Shown in pieces: positions 52,326 to 60,318 of a DNA stretch of 64,000 nt. Position numbers and translations under genes: made by a program. This DNA is from Candidatus Borkfalkia ceftriaxoniphila (lineage in GTDB: Bacteria; Bacillota; Clostridia; Christensenellales; Borkfalkiaceae). The stretch is from positions 104,626 to 168,625 of the forward strand of contig NZ_SDOZ01000003.1 in NCBI RefSeq assembly GCF_004134775.1. The letters are read 5' to 3'. The number at the start of each line of letters is the position of its first letter. The first letter of the stretch is position 1. The notes under the pieces were generated by a model. It did not search any database, was not told the origin of the DNA, and worked only from the letters and a program-made list of their open reading frames with translations.

Positions 52326-53507
52326 TCAGCCGAACGCCGCCGAAAACGCCGCCATCGCCCCGCGCACCGTCGTTTCGTCGGCAAAAGAGGTCAGGCGGAA
52401 ATATCCTTCGCCGTTTCTGCCGAATCCGCCGCCCGGCGTTCCGACCACGCCCGTCTTTTCCAGCAAATAATCAAAAAACGCAAAACTGTTTGTAAAACCC
52501 GGGCATTGCAGCCACACGTACGGCGAATTTCTGCCGCCCGTGTACCATATGCCAAGCGTATCCAACGCGTCGCAGATGATTTTTGCGTTGTTGCGGTAAA
52601 CGGAAAGATTCGCACGGATCTGCCGAAGCCCCTCTTCGGAAAGCGCCGCAGCCGCGCCCCGCTGTACGGCGTATGCGACGCCGTTGAATTTGGTCGTCTG
52701 GCGGCGCAGCCACATCGCATGCAGCGACATACCGCACCTTTTCAATGCGAACGGAACGACCGTATAACCGCACCTCGTGCCCGTGAACCCCGCCGTTTTC
52801 GAAAAGGAGCAGAACTCGATCGCGCATTCCTTCGCGCCCTCGACCTCGTAGACGCTGCGCGCGAGCCCCTTTTCCGATACGAAGCTCTCATACGCCGCGT
52901 CGTACAGAATCACGGCGCCGCGTTCCCGCGCGTAATCCACCCATGCGCGGAGCCGTTCGATGCTGTATGCCGCTCCCGTCGGATTATCGGGCGAACAGAT
53001 ATAGATGATATCCGCCTTTACCGACGTATCGGGCATGGGCAGAAACGCGTTTTCCCGCGTTGCCGCACAATATATGATTTTGCGCCCCGCCATTTTATTG
53101 GTATCCACATAGACGGGATATACGGGATCGGGAATAAGCACGGTATTATCGGGATCGAAAAGATCGAGGATATTGCCCAGATCGCTCTTCGCGCCGTCGG
53201 AAACAAAGATCTCGTCCGCATCCACTGCCGCGCCGAAAGAACGGTAATATTCTCGTATCGATTCCCGCAGAAACGGATAGCCCTGCTCGGGCCCGTAGCC
53301 GCGGAAGGTCGCCCTTTCGCCCTGTTCGCGCACCGCTTCTTCCATTGCCGCAACGACGGCGGGCGCGAGCGGGAGAGTCACGTCTCCGATTCCCATTTTG
53401 TATATCCGCCGATCGGGGTGACTTTCGGAAAACGCCGCCACCTTATGCGCAATGTCCGAAAAGAGGTAACTATCCCGCAGACTGCGGTAATTTTCGTTGA
53501 TCTTCAT
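52326..53507 (-). CDS. dapL: LL-Diaminopimelate aminotransferase
   Basis: PLP enzyme that makes LL-DAP directly from tetrahydrodipicolinate and glutamate. 393 residues from ATG 53507. Signatures: GIGDVTLPLAPAVV (about 42-55), FRGYGPEQGYPFLRESI, SPDNPTGAAY and the PLP Lys in SFSKTAGFTGTRCGY (about 240). Its product is the substrate of DapF, coded just upstream. The amino donor glutamate is made by the glutamate synthase in the same cluster. Confidence 0.95.
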   Translation of the reverse strand: MKINENYRSLRDSYLFSDIAHKVAAFSESHPDRRIYKMGIGDVTLPLAPAVVAAMEEAVREQGERATFRGYGPEQGYPFLRESIREYYRSFGAAVDADEIFVSDGAKSDLGNILDLFDPDNTVLIPDPVYPVYVDTNKMAGRKIIYCAATRENAFLPMPDTSVKADIIYICSPDNPTGAAYSIERLRAWVDYARERGAVILYDAAYESFVSEKGLARSVYEVEGAKECAIEFCSFSKTAGFTGTRCGYTVVPFALKRCGMSLHAMWLRRQTTKFNGVAYAVQRGAAAALSEEGLRQIRANLSVYRNNAKIICDALDTLGIWYTGGRNSPYVWLQCPGFTNSFAFFDYLLEKTGVVGTPGGGFGRNGEGYFRLTSFADETTVRGAMAAFSAAFG

Positions 53508-53578
53508 GGTTTTTCGATTCCTTTTCCGCCCGCGAAAGCGCGGTGCGGAGAGTATTGCGGCAGGATCGCCGCATTTCT

Positions 53579-54412
53579 TTACAGTTCTGTTTCGCCCGTA
53601 AATACCATGCGCGCCTCGCCCGTCATCAGAACGCGGTCGCCCACGTTGACGACCAGTTCCCCGCCCGGAAGCCGTACCGTTATATCTTCGCCCCGCGGAA
53701 ACATACCGATCGCGACCGACGCGGCAGCAGCCGCGCACGCGCCCGTGCCGCAGGCGAGCGTTTCCCCGCTGCCGCGCTCCCATACCCGCATTTTCAGCGA
53801 GCGTTCGCCCGTCTTTTGAACGAATTCCGTATTGACGCGCTGCGGAAACACGGAGGCGTTTTCAAACAACGGTCCTACTGCGTCCAGTTCAATGCCGTCG
53901 GGATCTTCAAATACGACGCAATGCGGGTTGCCCATCGAAACGCACGTGATGCGCCGCTGCATGCCCGCGAGCCGTAAGGGATAATCGATGATTTGTGCCG
54001 AGGGAAGGTTTACGGGAATTTTTGCGGCGGCGAATTCTGCCTTTCCCATATCCACGCGCACCCGCCGCACCGTTCCGCCTTCGGGAAAAAGCCAAAGCCG
54101 CTTTATGCCGCTCAAAGTTTCTATCTCCATTTCGCTCTTTGGCACGGCGCCGCTCTCGAACAGATATTTTCCCACGCAGCGGATAGCGTTGCCGCACATT
54201 TTTCCCTCGCTCCCGTCCGCGTTGAACATACGCATTTTCGCATCGGCACGCCCGCTCGGGCAGATGAGTACGATCCCGTCGCCGCCGATGCCCCTGTGTC
54301 TGTCCGAAAGCCGCACCGCCAAATTCTCGGGTGAGGCGAGCGGTTCGCGCAGGCAGTCGAAATAAATATAATCGTTGCCCGCGCCCTCCATTTTTACGAA
54401 TTTCCGCAACAT
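53579..54412 (-). CDS. dapF: Diaminopimelate epimerase
   Basis: Cofactor-independent racemase that turns LL-DAP into meso-DAP with two Cys acting as acid and base. 277 residues. The first Cys lies in GKMCGNAIRCVG (about 72), the second in ETLACGTGACAAAA (about 220). GAGNDYIYF at residues 11-19 is the usual start motif. It precedes dapL by 71 bases, a gap that carries two small GC-rich hairpins. Confidence 0.96.
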   Translation of the reverse strand: MLRKFVKMEGAGNDYIYFDCLREPLASPENLAVRLSDRHRGIGGDGIVLICPSGRADAKMRMFNADGSEGKMCGNAIRCVGKYLFESGAVPKSEMEIETLSGIKRLWLFPEGGTVRRVRVDMGKAEFAAAKIPVNLPSAQIIDYPLRLAGMQRRITCVSMGNPHCVVFEDPDGIELDAVGPLFENASVFPQRVNTEFVQKTGERSLKMRVWERGSGETLACGTGACAAAAASVAIGMFPRGEDITVRLPGGELVVNVGDRVLMTGEARMVFTGETEL

Positions 54413-54421
54413 AACGCCCTC

Positions 54422-54958
54422 CTATGTTTCGTAAGCCTTTAAAATTTCCAAAGCGACCTCACGGCGGGGCAGCCGTCTGTCCATCGCCTGCTTTTCGAGA
54501 AATCTGTGCGCGTCTTTCTCCGTCATGCCCAGATACCCGACGAGCGCACACTTCGCGCGGTCGATCAGTTTCAACTCGCCGATCGTCGCTTTCAGCCGCT
54601 CGTTTTCGTCGCCCAACGCACGCAAGCGGCAGCCTACGCGCGCGCATATACGCAACGCCTGCAACAGTTCCGAAGGCCGCACGGGGCGGCAAAGTACCGC
54701 GCCCCCGACGCCCGAAAGTTCGCGTTCGGCGCTTGCCGCCTCTTCGGGAGATACGATCGCGATAACCGCCGTACCGCCGTTTGCGAGTGCGCGCGCTTTT
54801 TCCTCCCAACTCCCCTTAGGAAGAGAAACGAACAGCGCAAGAATCGAGCCGTTTTCCTCTTCCGACGCCGAACGAGGCTGAAAGCCGTTCTCCCGCAAAA
54901 AACGGCAGACCTTTTTATTCACCGTGTCCGAACCGCAGTGCACCGTGATCTTCTGCAT
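54422..54958 (-). CDS. ANTAR-domain RNA-binding antiterminator
   Basis: A 178-residue regulator. Residues 1-110 have a receiver-like fold, but the usual phosphorylated Asp strand reads ILALFVSLPKGS with no Asp, so it is a pseudo-receiver. A coiled coil (about 112-130) joins it to an ANTAR domain (about 125-178): LKLIDRAKCALVGYLGM, TEKDAHRFLEKQAMDRR, VALEIL. ANTAR proteins bind paired hexaloop hairpins and prevent termination. The glnA leader of this cluster has such a pair at 62439-62478. Likely control of nitrogen genes in response to glutamine or ammonium, perhaps through a PII-type partner. Confidence 0.9.
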   Translation of the reverse strand: MQKITVHCGSDTVNKKVCRFLRENGFQPRSASEEENGSILALFVSLPKGSWEEKARALANGGTAVIAIVSPEEAASAERELSGVGGAVLCRPVRPSELLQALRICARVGCRLRALGDENERLKATIGELKLIDRAKCALVGYLGMTEKDAHRFLEKQAMDRRLPRREVALEILKAYET

Positions 54959-54968
54959 GGCAATATCC

Positions 54969-55691
54969 CTAATGAAACGCGTACATCTGTCTGTACGGAT
55001 TTTCGCTGTCGGGCGTGAGCCGATAATACACCGCTTCCGTAAACGCGCTTTCCTGTTCTCCAAAGAGCGAACACCACCGCGAAACGAGCGCGCGCACCGT
55101 ACCCTGCGGAATCTTTTCCAGCCTTTCCGCCCTGACCTGTGCGGGCAGTTTTGCGGGGACCTTTTCGCAGCGCAGATAGATCTCGCCTCCGTGCATACCC
55201 GTCCCGCAGAAATTGCCGATGATCGGTTTGCCGTCCTTGTGGTTGCCGAGCACGACGATAATGCCGCCCGCCTGGTATTCGCCCAAAAAACTGCCAGCCC
55301 TGCCGCCGATCACGAGAGCGGGTTTATTTTCCTTATACGCTTTCATATGGATTCCGCAGCGGTAACCCGCGTCGCCGCGGATAAAAATTTTCCCGCCGCG
55401 CATGGCGTAGCCCGACGCGTCGCCCGCACTGCCGAACACGTCTATTTCTCCGCCGTTCATCGTGTCGCCCGTGGCTTCCTGTACGTTGCCGAGCACACGG
55501 ATCGCGCCGCCGTTCAAATACGCGCCGAGAGCGTTGCCGGGAGTACCCGAGATCTCGATCTCCCTGCCCGTAAGGCCTGCGGCTATGTAGCGCTGCCCGA
55601 CGCAGTTTTTTATGGAAATATGCTTTTCCCCGCACGCCCGAACCGCTTCGTTGAGCGCGGAAAAATGCAGACTTTCAGCATCTATGATCAT
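54969..55691 (-). CDS. Glutamate synthase, GXGXG (alpha) domain subunit
   Basis: A separate protein equal to the C-terminal domain of the large glutamate synthase chain. 240 residues. It is a right-handed beta-helix with repeated GxxxG turns: GQRYIAAGLTGREIEISG, GGAIRVLGNVQEATGDTM, GGEIDVFGSAGDASGY, GGKIFIRGDAGY. In intact GltB this domain is structural. The split form is known from archaea and some anaerobes. GGAG before ATG 55691 sets the start. It follows the FMN subunit by 11 bases. Confidence 0.92.
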   Translation of the reverse strand: MIIDAESLHFSALNEAVRACGEKHISIKNCVGQRYIAAGLTGREIEISGTPGNALGAYLNGGAIRVLGNVQEATGDTMNGGEIDVFGSAGDASGYAMRGGKIFIRGDAGYRCGIHMKAYKENKPALVIGGRAGSFLGEYQAGGIIVVLGNHKDGKPIIGNFCGTGMHGGEIYLRCEKVPAKLPAQVRAERLEKIPQGTVRALVSRWCSLFGEQESAFTEAVYYRLTPDSENPYRQMYAFH

Positions 55692-55702
55692 GATTTTCTC
55701 CT

Positions 55703-57211
55703 TTACAGCGATTCGCCTGCGTACCGAATGCCGAGTATTTTCAGTTCGGGCTCGTTCAGCCCCACGCCGCGCAGCATCAGGCGGTTGCCCCGCAGCGCTT
55801 CGACGGAATTGATGCCCATGCCGCCCATCATCTCCTGTATTTCGTGTTCCCACGCCGTTACGAGATTGACGAGCCGCTTATATCCGACTTCGGGATCCAG
55901 CCGCTTGACGAGGTCGGGTCTTTGGGTGGCGATGCCCCAGTTGCATTTGCCTTCATGGCAGGACCTGCAGAGATGACACCCCAAAGCAAGCAGCGCCGCC
56001 GTTCCGATATAGCAGGCGTCCGCCCCCAACGCGATCGCCTTTACCACGTCCGCGCTCGAACGGACGGAACCGCCCGCAATGACGGAAACCTCGTCGCGTA
56101 TCCCTTCCTCGCGCAATCGTTCGTCCACCTGCGCGAGAGCGAGTTCGATGGGGATCCCTACGTTGTCGCGGATGCGCGTGGGCGCCGCGCCGGTGCCGCC
56201 GCGGAAACCGTCGACGGCGATGACGTCCGCACCGCTTCGGGCAATGCCGCTCGCGATCGCCGCGACGTTATGGACCGCCGCGATCTTTACGATGACGGGC
56301 TTTTTATATTCGGTCGCTTCCTTGACAGAATATACGAGTTGGCGCAGATCCTCGATGGAATAGATATCGTGATGCGGCGCGGGAGAGATGGCGTCCGCAC
56401 CTTGCGGGATCATGCGCGTTTCGGAAACGTCCGCCGAAATTTTCGTACCCGGCAGATGTCCGCCGATCCCGGGTTTCGCGCCTTGCCCCATCTTGATTTC
56501 GATGGCGGCTGCGTTTTCCAGATAATCTTTGAATACGCCGAATCGGCCGCTCGCCACCTGCACGACGGTATTTTTCCCGTATTTGTAGAAATCCTTGTGC
56601 AGTCCGCCCTCGCCCGTATTATAATAGATACCCAGCGTCTCCGCCGCACGCGCGAGCGACTCGTGCGCATTGTAAGAAATGGAACCGTAACTCATCGCCG
56701 AAAACAGGACGGGCACCTTTAATTTCAGTTGCGGCGGCAGATTGTTTTTGATCCTGCCCTTTTCGTCCCGTTCGATCCTAACGGTGCGTTTGCCCAGATA
56801 TACCTGCGTTTCCATCGGCTCGCGCAAAGGATCGATGGGCGGATTCGTGACCTGCGAGGCGTTGAGCAGCATTTTATCCCAATAGATCGGATACGTTTTG
56901 GGCGTGCCCATCGAGGAAAGGAGCACGCCGCCCGTGTCTGCCTGCTTATATACTTCGTCGATCGTCGGCTTATCCCAGTTGGCGTTCGGTTTATAGACAT
57001 CGTCCGATCTCACGATTTTTAGCGCGTGCGTCGGGCACAGGCATACGCAGCGGTGACAGTTTACGCATTTGGAATCGTCCGCGAGCATTTTTCCTGTCCG
57101 CGCATCGAAAGAGTGCACCAGGTTGGCGCACTGCCGCTCGCAAACACGGCAAACAATACATTTTTTTTCGCTGCGGACGACTTCATAATCGGGCTGTATA
57201 TACATATTCAT
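55703..57211 (-). CDS. Glutamate synthase, FMN/iron-sulfur central subunit with ferredoxin domain
   Basis: Catalytic core that makes glutamate from 2-oxoglutarate and ammonia. 502 residues. An N-terminal two-cluster ferredoxin module (CIVCRVCERQC and CVNCHRCVCLCP, residues about 18-60) precedes the FMN barrel (AMSYGSISYNAHESL about 170, GEGGLHKDFYKYG, GQGAKPGIGGHLPG, VDGFRGGTGAAP). The [3Fe-4S] Cys motif GCHLCRSCHEGKCNWGIATQ lies near residue 410. This is the archaeal-type GltB. The ferredoxin module suggests that reduced ferredoxin or a separate flavoprotein gives electrons; no gltD is in the window. Confidence 0.93.
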   Translation of the reverse strand: MNMYIQPDYEVVRSEKKCIVCRVCERQCANLVHSFDARTGKMLADDSKCVNCHRCVCLCPTHALKIVRSDDVYKPNANWDKPTIDEVYKQADTGGVLLSSMGTPKTYPIYWDKMLLNASQVTNPPIDPLREPMETQVYLGKRTVRIERDEKGRIKNNLPPQLKLKVPVLFSAMSYGSISYNAHESLARAAETLGIYYNTGEGGLHKDFYKYGKNTVVQVASGRFGVFKDYLENAAAIEIKMGQGAKPGIGGHLPGTKISADVSETRMIPQGADAISPAPHHDIYSIEDLRQLVYSVKEATEYKKPVIVKIAAVHNVAAIASGIARSGADVIAVDGFRGGTGAAPTRIRDNVGIPIELALAQVDERLREEGIRDEVSVIAGGSVRSSADVVKAIALGADACYIGTAALLALGCHLCRSCHEGKCNWGIATQRPDLVKRLDPEVGYKRLVNLVTAWEHEIQEMMGGMGINSVEALRGNRLMLRGVGLNEPELKILGIRYAGESL

Positions 57212-58314
57212 TGCTCGCGCTCTCCTTTTTTATCGTACAGTTCGAAAACGACGGGTTCGCCGCCTGCCGGCGCCCAGATCTTATCGAGTGACGGCTCGAT
57301 GCGCCTGATCGCGCTCTCCTCGCTGGAAATGTATGCCTTATCGCCCTTTTCCGCACAGATCATGGAACGTAGTTTCAAGCGGTCGTTCAGCGCCATCAGT
57401 CCGCCCGTATAGCCCAGAATAACGGAGAACGGTCCGGTTACGAGCAGCGAGGGAAACATACGGCGCAGGAGCGTTTCCTGTTCTCTTGCCCCCGCTTCCT
57501 TTTCGGCGATGGTGCTCCAAAAAGACGCCGCAATGACGTGCGCGGTTTCTTCAAGCGTGAGCCCTTGCTTGCGCATAAGGTAATCGATGATATACGTAAT
57601 GACTTCCGTGTCCGTCTGCAACGTGCATTTGTAGCCGAACATTTCGATATAACGCCGGTTCGCGTCATAGGAGGAAATTTCGCCGTTGTGAACGACGGAA
57701 AGATCCAAAAGCCCGAACGGGTGCGCGCCGCCCCACCAGCCGGGCGTGTTGGTCGGGTAACGGCCGTGGCACGTCCAGGCGTATCCCTCGTATTCTTCCA
57801 GACGGTAAAATCTGCCGATATCTTCGGGATACCCGACGCCCTTGAAGATCCCCATGTTTTTGCCGCAGGAAAAGACATAGGCGCCGCTTATCTGCGCATT
57901 GACGCGGTTGACGCACCTTGCGACGTATTCGCGTTCGTCCAGATGGCTGCGCGCAAGTTTTTGCGGAAGAGGCGCGAAAAAATAGCGGTAAATGATCGGT
58001 TCGTCCCGAACGGAAGGGATCTTGCGCGTCTGCATTTCCGAGGAATAGACGATCTCAAAATGTCTGCCGAGAAAGGCTTCCGTTTCCTCCTGCGCCTCCT
58101 TTTTGCTGTAAAAGAGATGAAAGGCATAAAAATCTTTGTAATGCGGATAGATCCCGTAACCCGCAAACCCGCCGCCCAGACCGTTGGAACGATCGTGCAT
58201 GACAGAGATCGCCTCGATCATTCCCTCGCCGCTCATGGGCCTGCCGCTCCTGTCTATAACGCCCGCGACCGCGCAGCCCGACGGGTTTCTGAATTGACCT
58301 TCATATAAAATCAT
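57208..58314 (-). CDS. Glutamate synthase, glutamine amidotransferase subunit
   Basis: Class II glutaminase that supplies ammonia to the FMN subunit. 368 residues. The nucleophile appears to be Cys14 (PSGCAVAGVIDRSG), not residue 2, so 13 residues must be cleaved, as in related split enzymes. Glutaminase motifs include CHGRYPTNTPGWWGGAHPF (about 190) and VVHNGEISSY (about 213). ATG 58314 is in good distance to GGGAG. It overlaps the FMN subunit gene by four bases and has its own promoter. Confidence 0.9.
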   Translation of the reverse strand: MILYEGQFRNPSGCAVAGVIDRSGRPMSGEGMIEAISVMHDRSNGLGGGFAGYGIYPHYKDFYAFHLFYSKKEAQEETEAFLGRHFEIVYSSEMQTRKIPSVRDEPIIYRYFFAPLPQKLARSHLDEREYVARCVNRVNAQISGAYVFSCGKNMGIFKGVGYPEDIGRFYRLEEYEGYAWTCHGRYPTNTPGWWGGAHPFGLLDLSVVHNGEISSYDANRRYIEMFGYKCTLQTDTEVITYIIDYLMRKQGLTLEETAHVIAASFWSTIAEKEAGAREQETLLRRMFPSLLVTGPFSVILGYTGGLMALNDRLKLRSMICAEKGDKAYISSEESAIRRIEPSLDKIWAPAGGEPVVFELYDKKGEREQ

Positions 58315-58349
58315 TGTCGCTCTCCCTTGCACTTTTCAATACGCGTTTT

Positions 58350-58378
58350 ATTATAGTTTCGCCCGTGCGTACCGTCAA
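58350..58378 (-). promoter_or_regulatory. Internal promoter of the glutamate synthase genes
   Basis: TTGACG (58378-58373), 17-base spacer, TATAAT (58355-58350). The leader to the first gene is only about 30 nt. Confidence 0.8.
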
Positions 58379-58481
58379 GCAATGGAGAAAAATTCGTTTT
58401 TTCGCCATTTTTTATGGAAACCATAAGAAAAACTTGCGTTTTGTTATGCTGATACACCGTATAACGGGAGTTTATACGGAA

Positions 58482-58513
58482 GAGCCCCGCCTGAGAATTT
58501 TCAGGCGGGGCTC
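58482..58513 (-). terminator. Strong hairpin between amtB and glutamate synthase genes
   Basis: GAGCCCCGCCTGA pairs perfectly with TCAGGCGGGGCTC; the following CTTCCGTAT is poor in U. It probably ends amtB transcripts or protects their 3' end. Confidence 0.6.
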
Positions 58514-58553
58514 TCCCATTGCGCGAGCAACGTGCGGAACAAATCGCACCCGT

Positions 58554-60272
58554 TTATCCGTTCTCGTCCTGCAAGGCGTCGTAACCCGTTTCACCCGTGC
58601 GGATGCGGACTACGTCTTCCACGTCGTAGACGAATATTTTCCCGTCACCGATATGCCCTGTATACAGCGCGCTGCGCGCCGCCGCGACCACTTCGGCTAC
58701 GGGTACTTTGCTGACGACCACTTCGACTTTGACCTTGGGCAGCAGATCCATATCCACCTTGACGCCTCTGTAATATTCGCCCGCGCCCTTCTGCACGCCG
58801 CAGCCGAGTACCTGCGTGACCGTGATACCCGTCACGCCGATAGCGCTCAATGACTGTTTGAGGTCTTCGAATTTGGACTGTTTGGTAAGGATGACTACCT
58901 TCGATAACTTTTCGTCTTTTTCGGAACTCTGCCGCAACGCGGGCGCCGAAGTATCGACCACCGGCACGCCCGCAGGCTCGGCAGGTATCCCTTCGGGATC
59001 GAGCATTTCAGCCGCGAGCGGCGCGGCCACGAAATCCGCATATGCGCTGGGCAGACCGTGTTCGTGCTTGTCGAGCCCTTCCACCTCTTCCGTTTTGGAA
59101 GCGCGGAGCCCGACCGTGCGTTTGAGAATGAGGAACAGAGCGACCATGCACACGATCGTCCACGCCGCAATGCTGACGACACCGATGAACTGTACCAGTA
59201 ATTGCGCGAAGTTACCCGTATAGAACAAGCCCGTGCCGACCGAGAACAGTCCGCATGCAAGCGTGCCCCACAGACCGTTGCAGCCATGCACCGCGATCGC
59301 GCCGACGGGGTCGTCTATATGTAACTTTTTATCGATGAATTCAACGGCGACCACTACGAGGATCCCGGCAACTACGCCGATAAAAAACGCGCCGACCACG
59401 TCCACCGCCGCGCAGCCTGCCGTGATCGCGACCAGTCCCGCGAGCGAACCGTTGAGCGTCATGGAAACGTCCGGTTTTTTATTCTTGATCCAGGTAAATA
59501 TCATCGTGGCGCAGGTGGCTGCGGCCGTCGCGACCGTCGTTACGACGAGGATCTGCGCCAACTGCGTCATATCGGACGCTGCCGCGCCGTTGAATCCGTA
59601 CCAGCAGAACCAGAGAATGAATACGCCCAGCGCGCCGATGGTGAGGTTGTGCCCGGGAATCGCACGGACGTGCACTGCTTTTCTGCGGTCAAGCGTGGGC
59701 CTTTTATCCTTATCCAGATACTTGCCCCAGCGGGGACCGAGAATGAGCGCACCGATAAACGAGGAGATGCCGCCGACCATGTGGATCAGCGAGGATCCCG
59801 CAAAATCAATGTATGTCACGCCCAGAATTTCTTTGGAGAGCCATCCGCCGCCCCACGCCCAGTGCGCCTCGACGGGATAGACGATCGCGCTGATCACACA
59901 AGAATAGATGCAATAGGACAAAAATTTCGTACGCTCGGCCATCGCGCCCGAAACGATGGTCGCGGTCGTCGCGCAAAATACGAGGTTGAAGAAAAACGCC
60001 GACCAATCGTAATTTGCAAAATCGGTAAAAATGCCGAGATTGGGGAGCCCGACCAAGCCGAAAAGTACGTCCTCGCCCATCATCAGCCCCGCGCCGAGCA
60101 ATACGAACACGATCGTGCCGAGGCAGAAATCCATAAGGTTTTTCATGATGATGTTGCCCGCGTTTTTCGCGCGCGTGAAACCCGTTTCCACCATCGCAAA
60201 CCCTGCCTGCATAAACCAGACGAGTATGGCGCCTATCAAAAACCATATGCCCGTCGAACCGAATATACCCAT
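58554..60272 (-). CDS. amtB: Ammonium transporter fused to a PII signal protein
   Basis: 572 residues. Residues 1-400 are an AmtB channel with 11 membrane segments and the pore His regions HWAWGGGWL, SSLIHMVGGISSF and AVHGCNGLWGTL. A linker of about 60 residues rich in Pro and Ala leads to a full PII (GlnK) domain at about 458-565: LSKVVILTKQSKFEDL, ITVTQVLGCGVQKGAGEYYRG, LPKVKVEVVV and the C-loop region GHIGDGKIFVYDVEDVVRIRTGE (cited in parts). In free PII proteins the T-loop Tyr is uridylylated; here the loop reads YYRGVKVDM and lacks the usual second Tyr. The channel thus carries its own gate. It lies 46 bases after glnA. Confidence 0.93.
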   Translation of the reverse strand: MGIFGSTGIWFLIGAILVWFMQAGFAMVETGFTRAKNAGNIIMKNLMDFCLGTIVFVLLGAGLMMGEDVLFGLVGLPNLGIFTDFANYDWSAFFFNLVFCATTATIVSGAMAERTKFLSYCIYSCVISAIVYPVEAHWAWGGGWLSKEILGVTYIDFAGSSLIHMVGGISSFIGALILGPRWGKYLDKDKRPTLDRRKAVHVRAIPGHNLTIGALGVFILWFCWYGFNGAAASDMTQLAQILVVTTVATAAATCATMIFTWIKNKKPDVSMTLNGSLAGLVAITAGCAAVDVVGAFFIGVVAGILVVVAVEFIDKKLHIDDPVGAIAVHGCNGLWGTLACGLFSVGTGLFYTGNFAQLLVQFIGVVSIAAWTIVCMVALFLILKRTVGLRASKTEEVEGLDKHEHGLPSAYADFVAAPLAAEMLDPEGIPAEPAGVPVVDTSAPALRQSSEKDEKLSKVVILTKQSKFEDLKQSLSAIGVTGITVTQVLGCGVQKGAGEYYRGVKVDMDLLPKVKVEVVVSKVPVAEVVAAARSALYTGHIGDGKIFVYDVEDVVRIRTGETGYDALQDENG

Positions 60273-60318
60273 TCGAAATACCTCCGAAAATTTATTGTTT
60301 GTTGCAGTTTTTTACGTC

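Noticed and set aside
50985..53819. Open frame of 944 codons on the plus strand across asnB, dapL and dapF
   Set aside because: It spans three well-supported genes on the other strand and codes for nothing recognisable.
58482..58513. Hairpin after amtB as a further ANTAR target
   Set aside because: It has a six-base loop but lacks G at position 4, stands alone and is not followed by a U-rich terminator.
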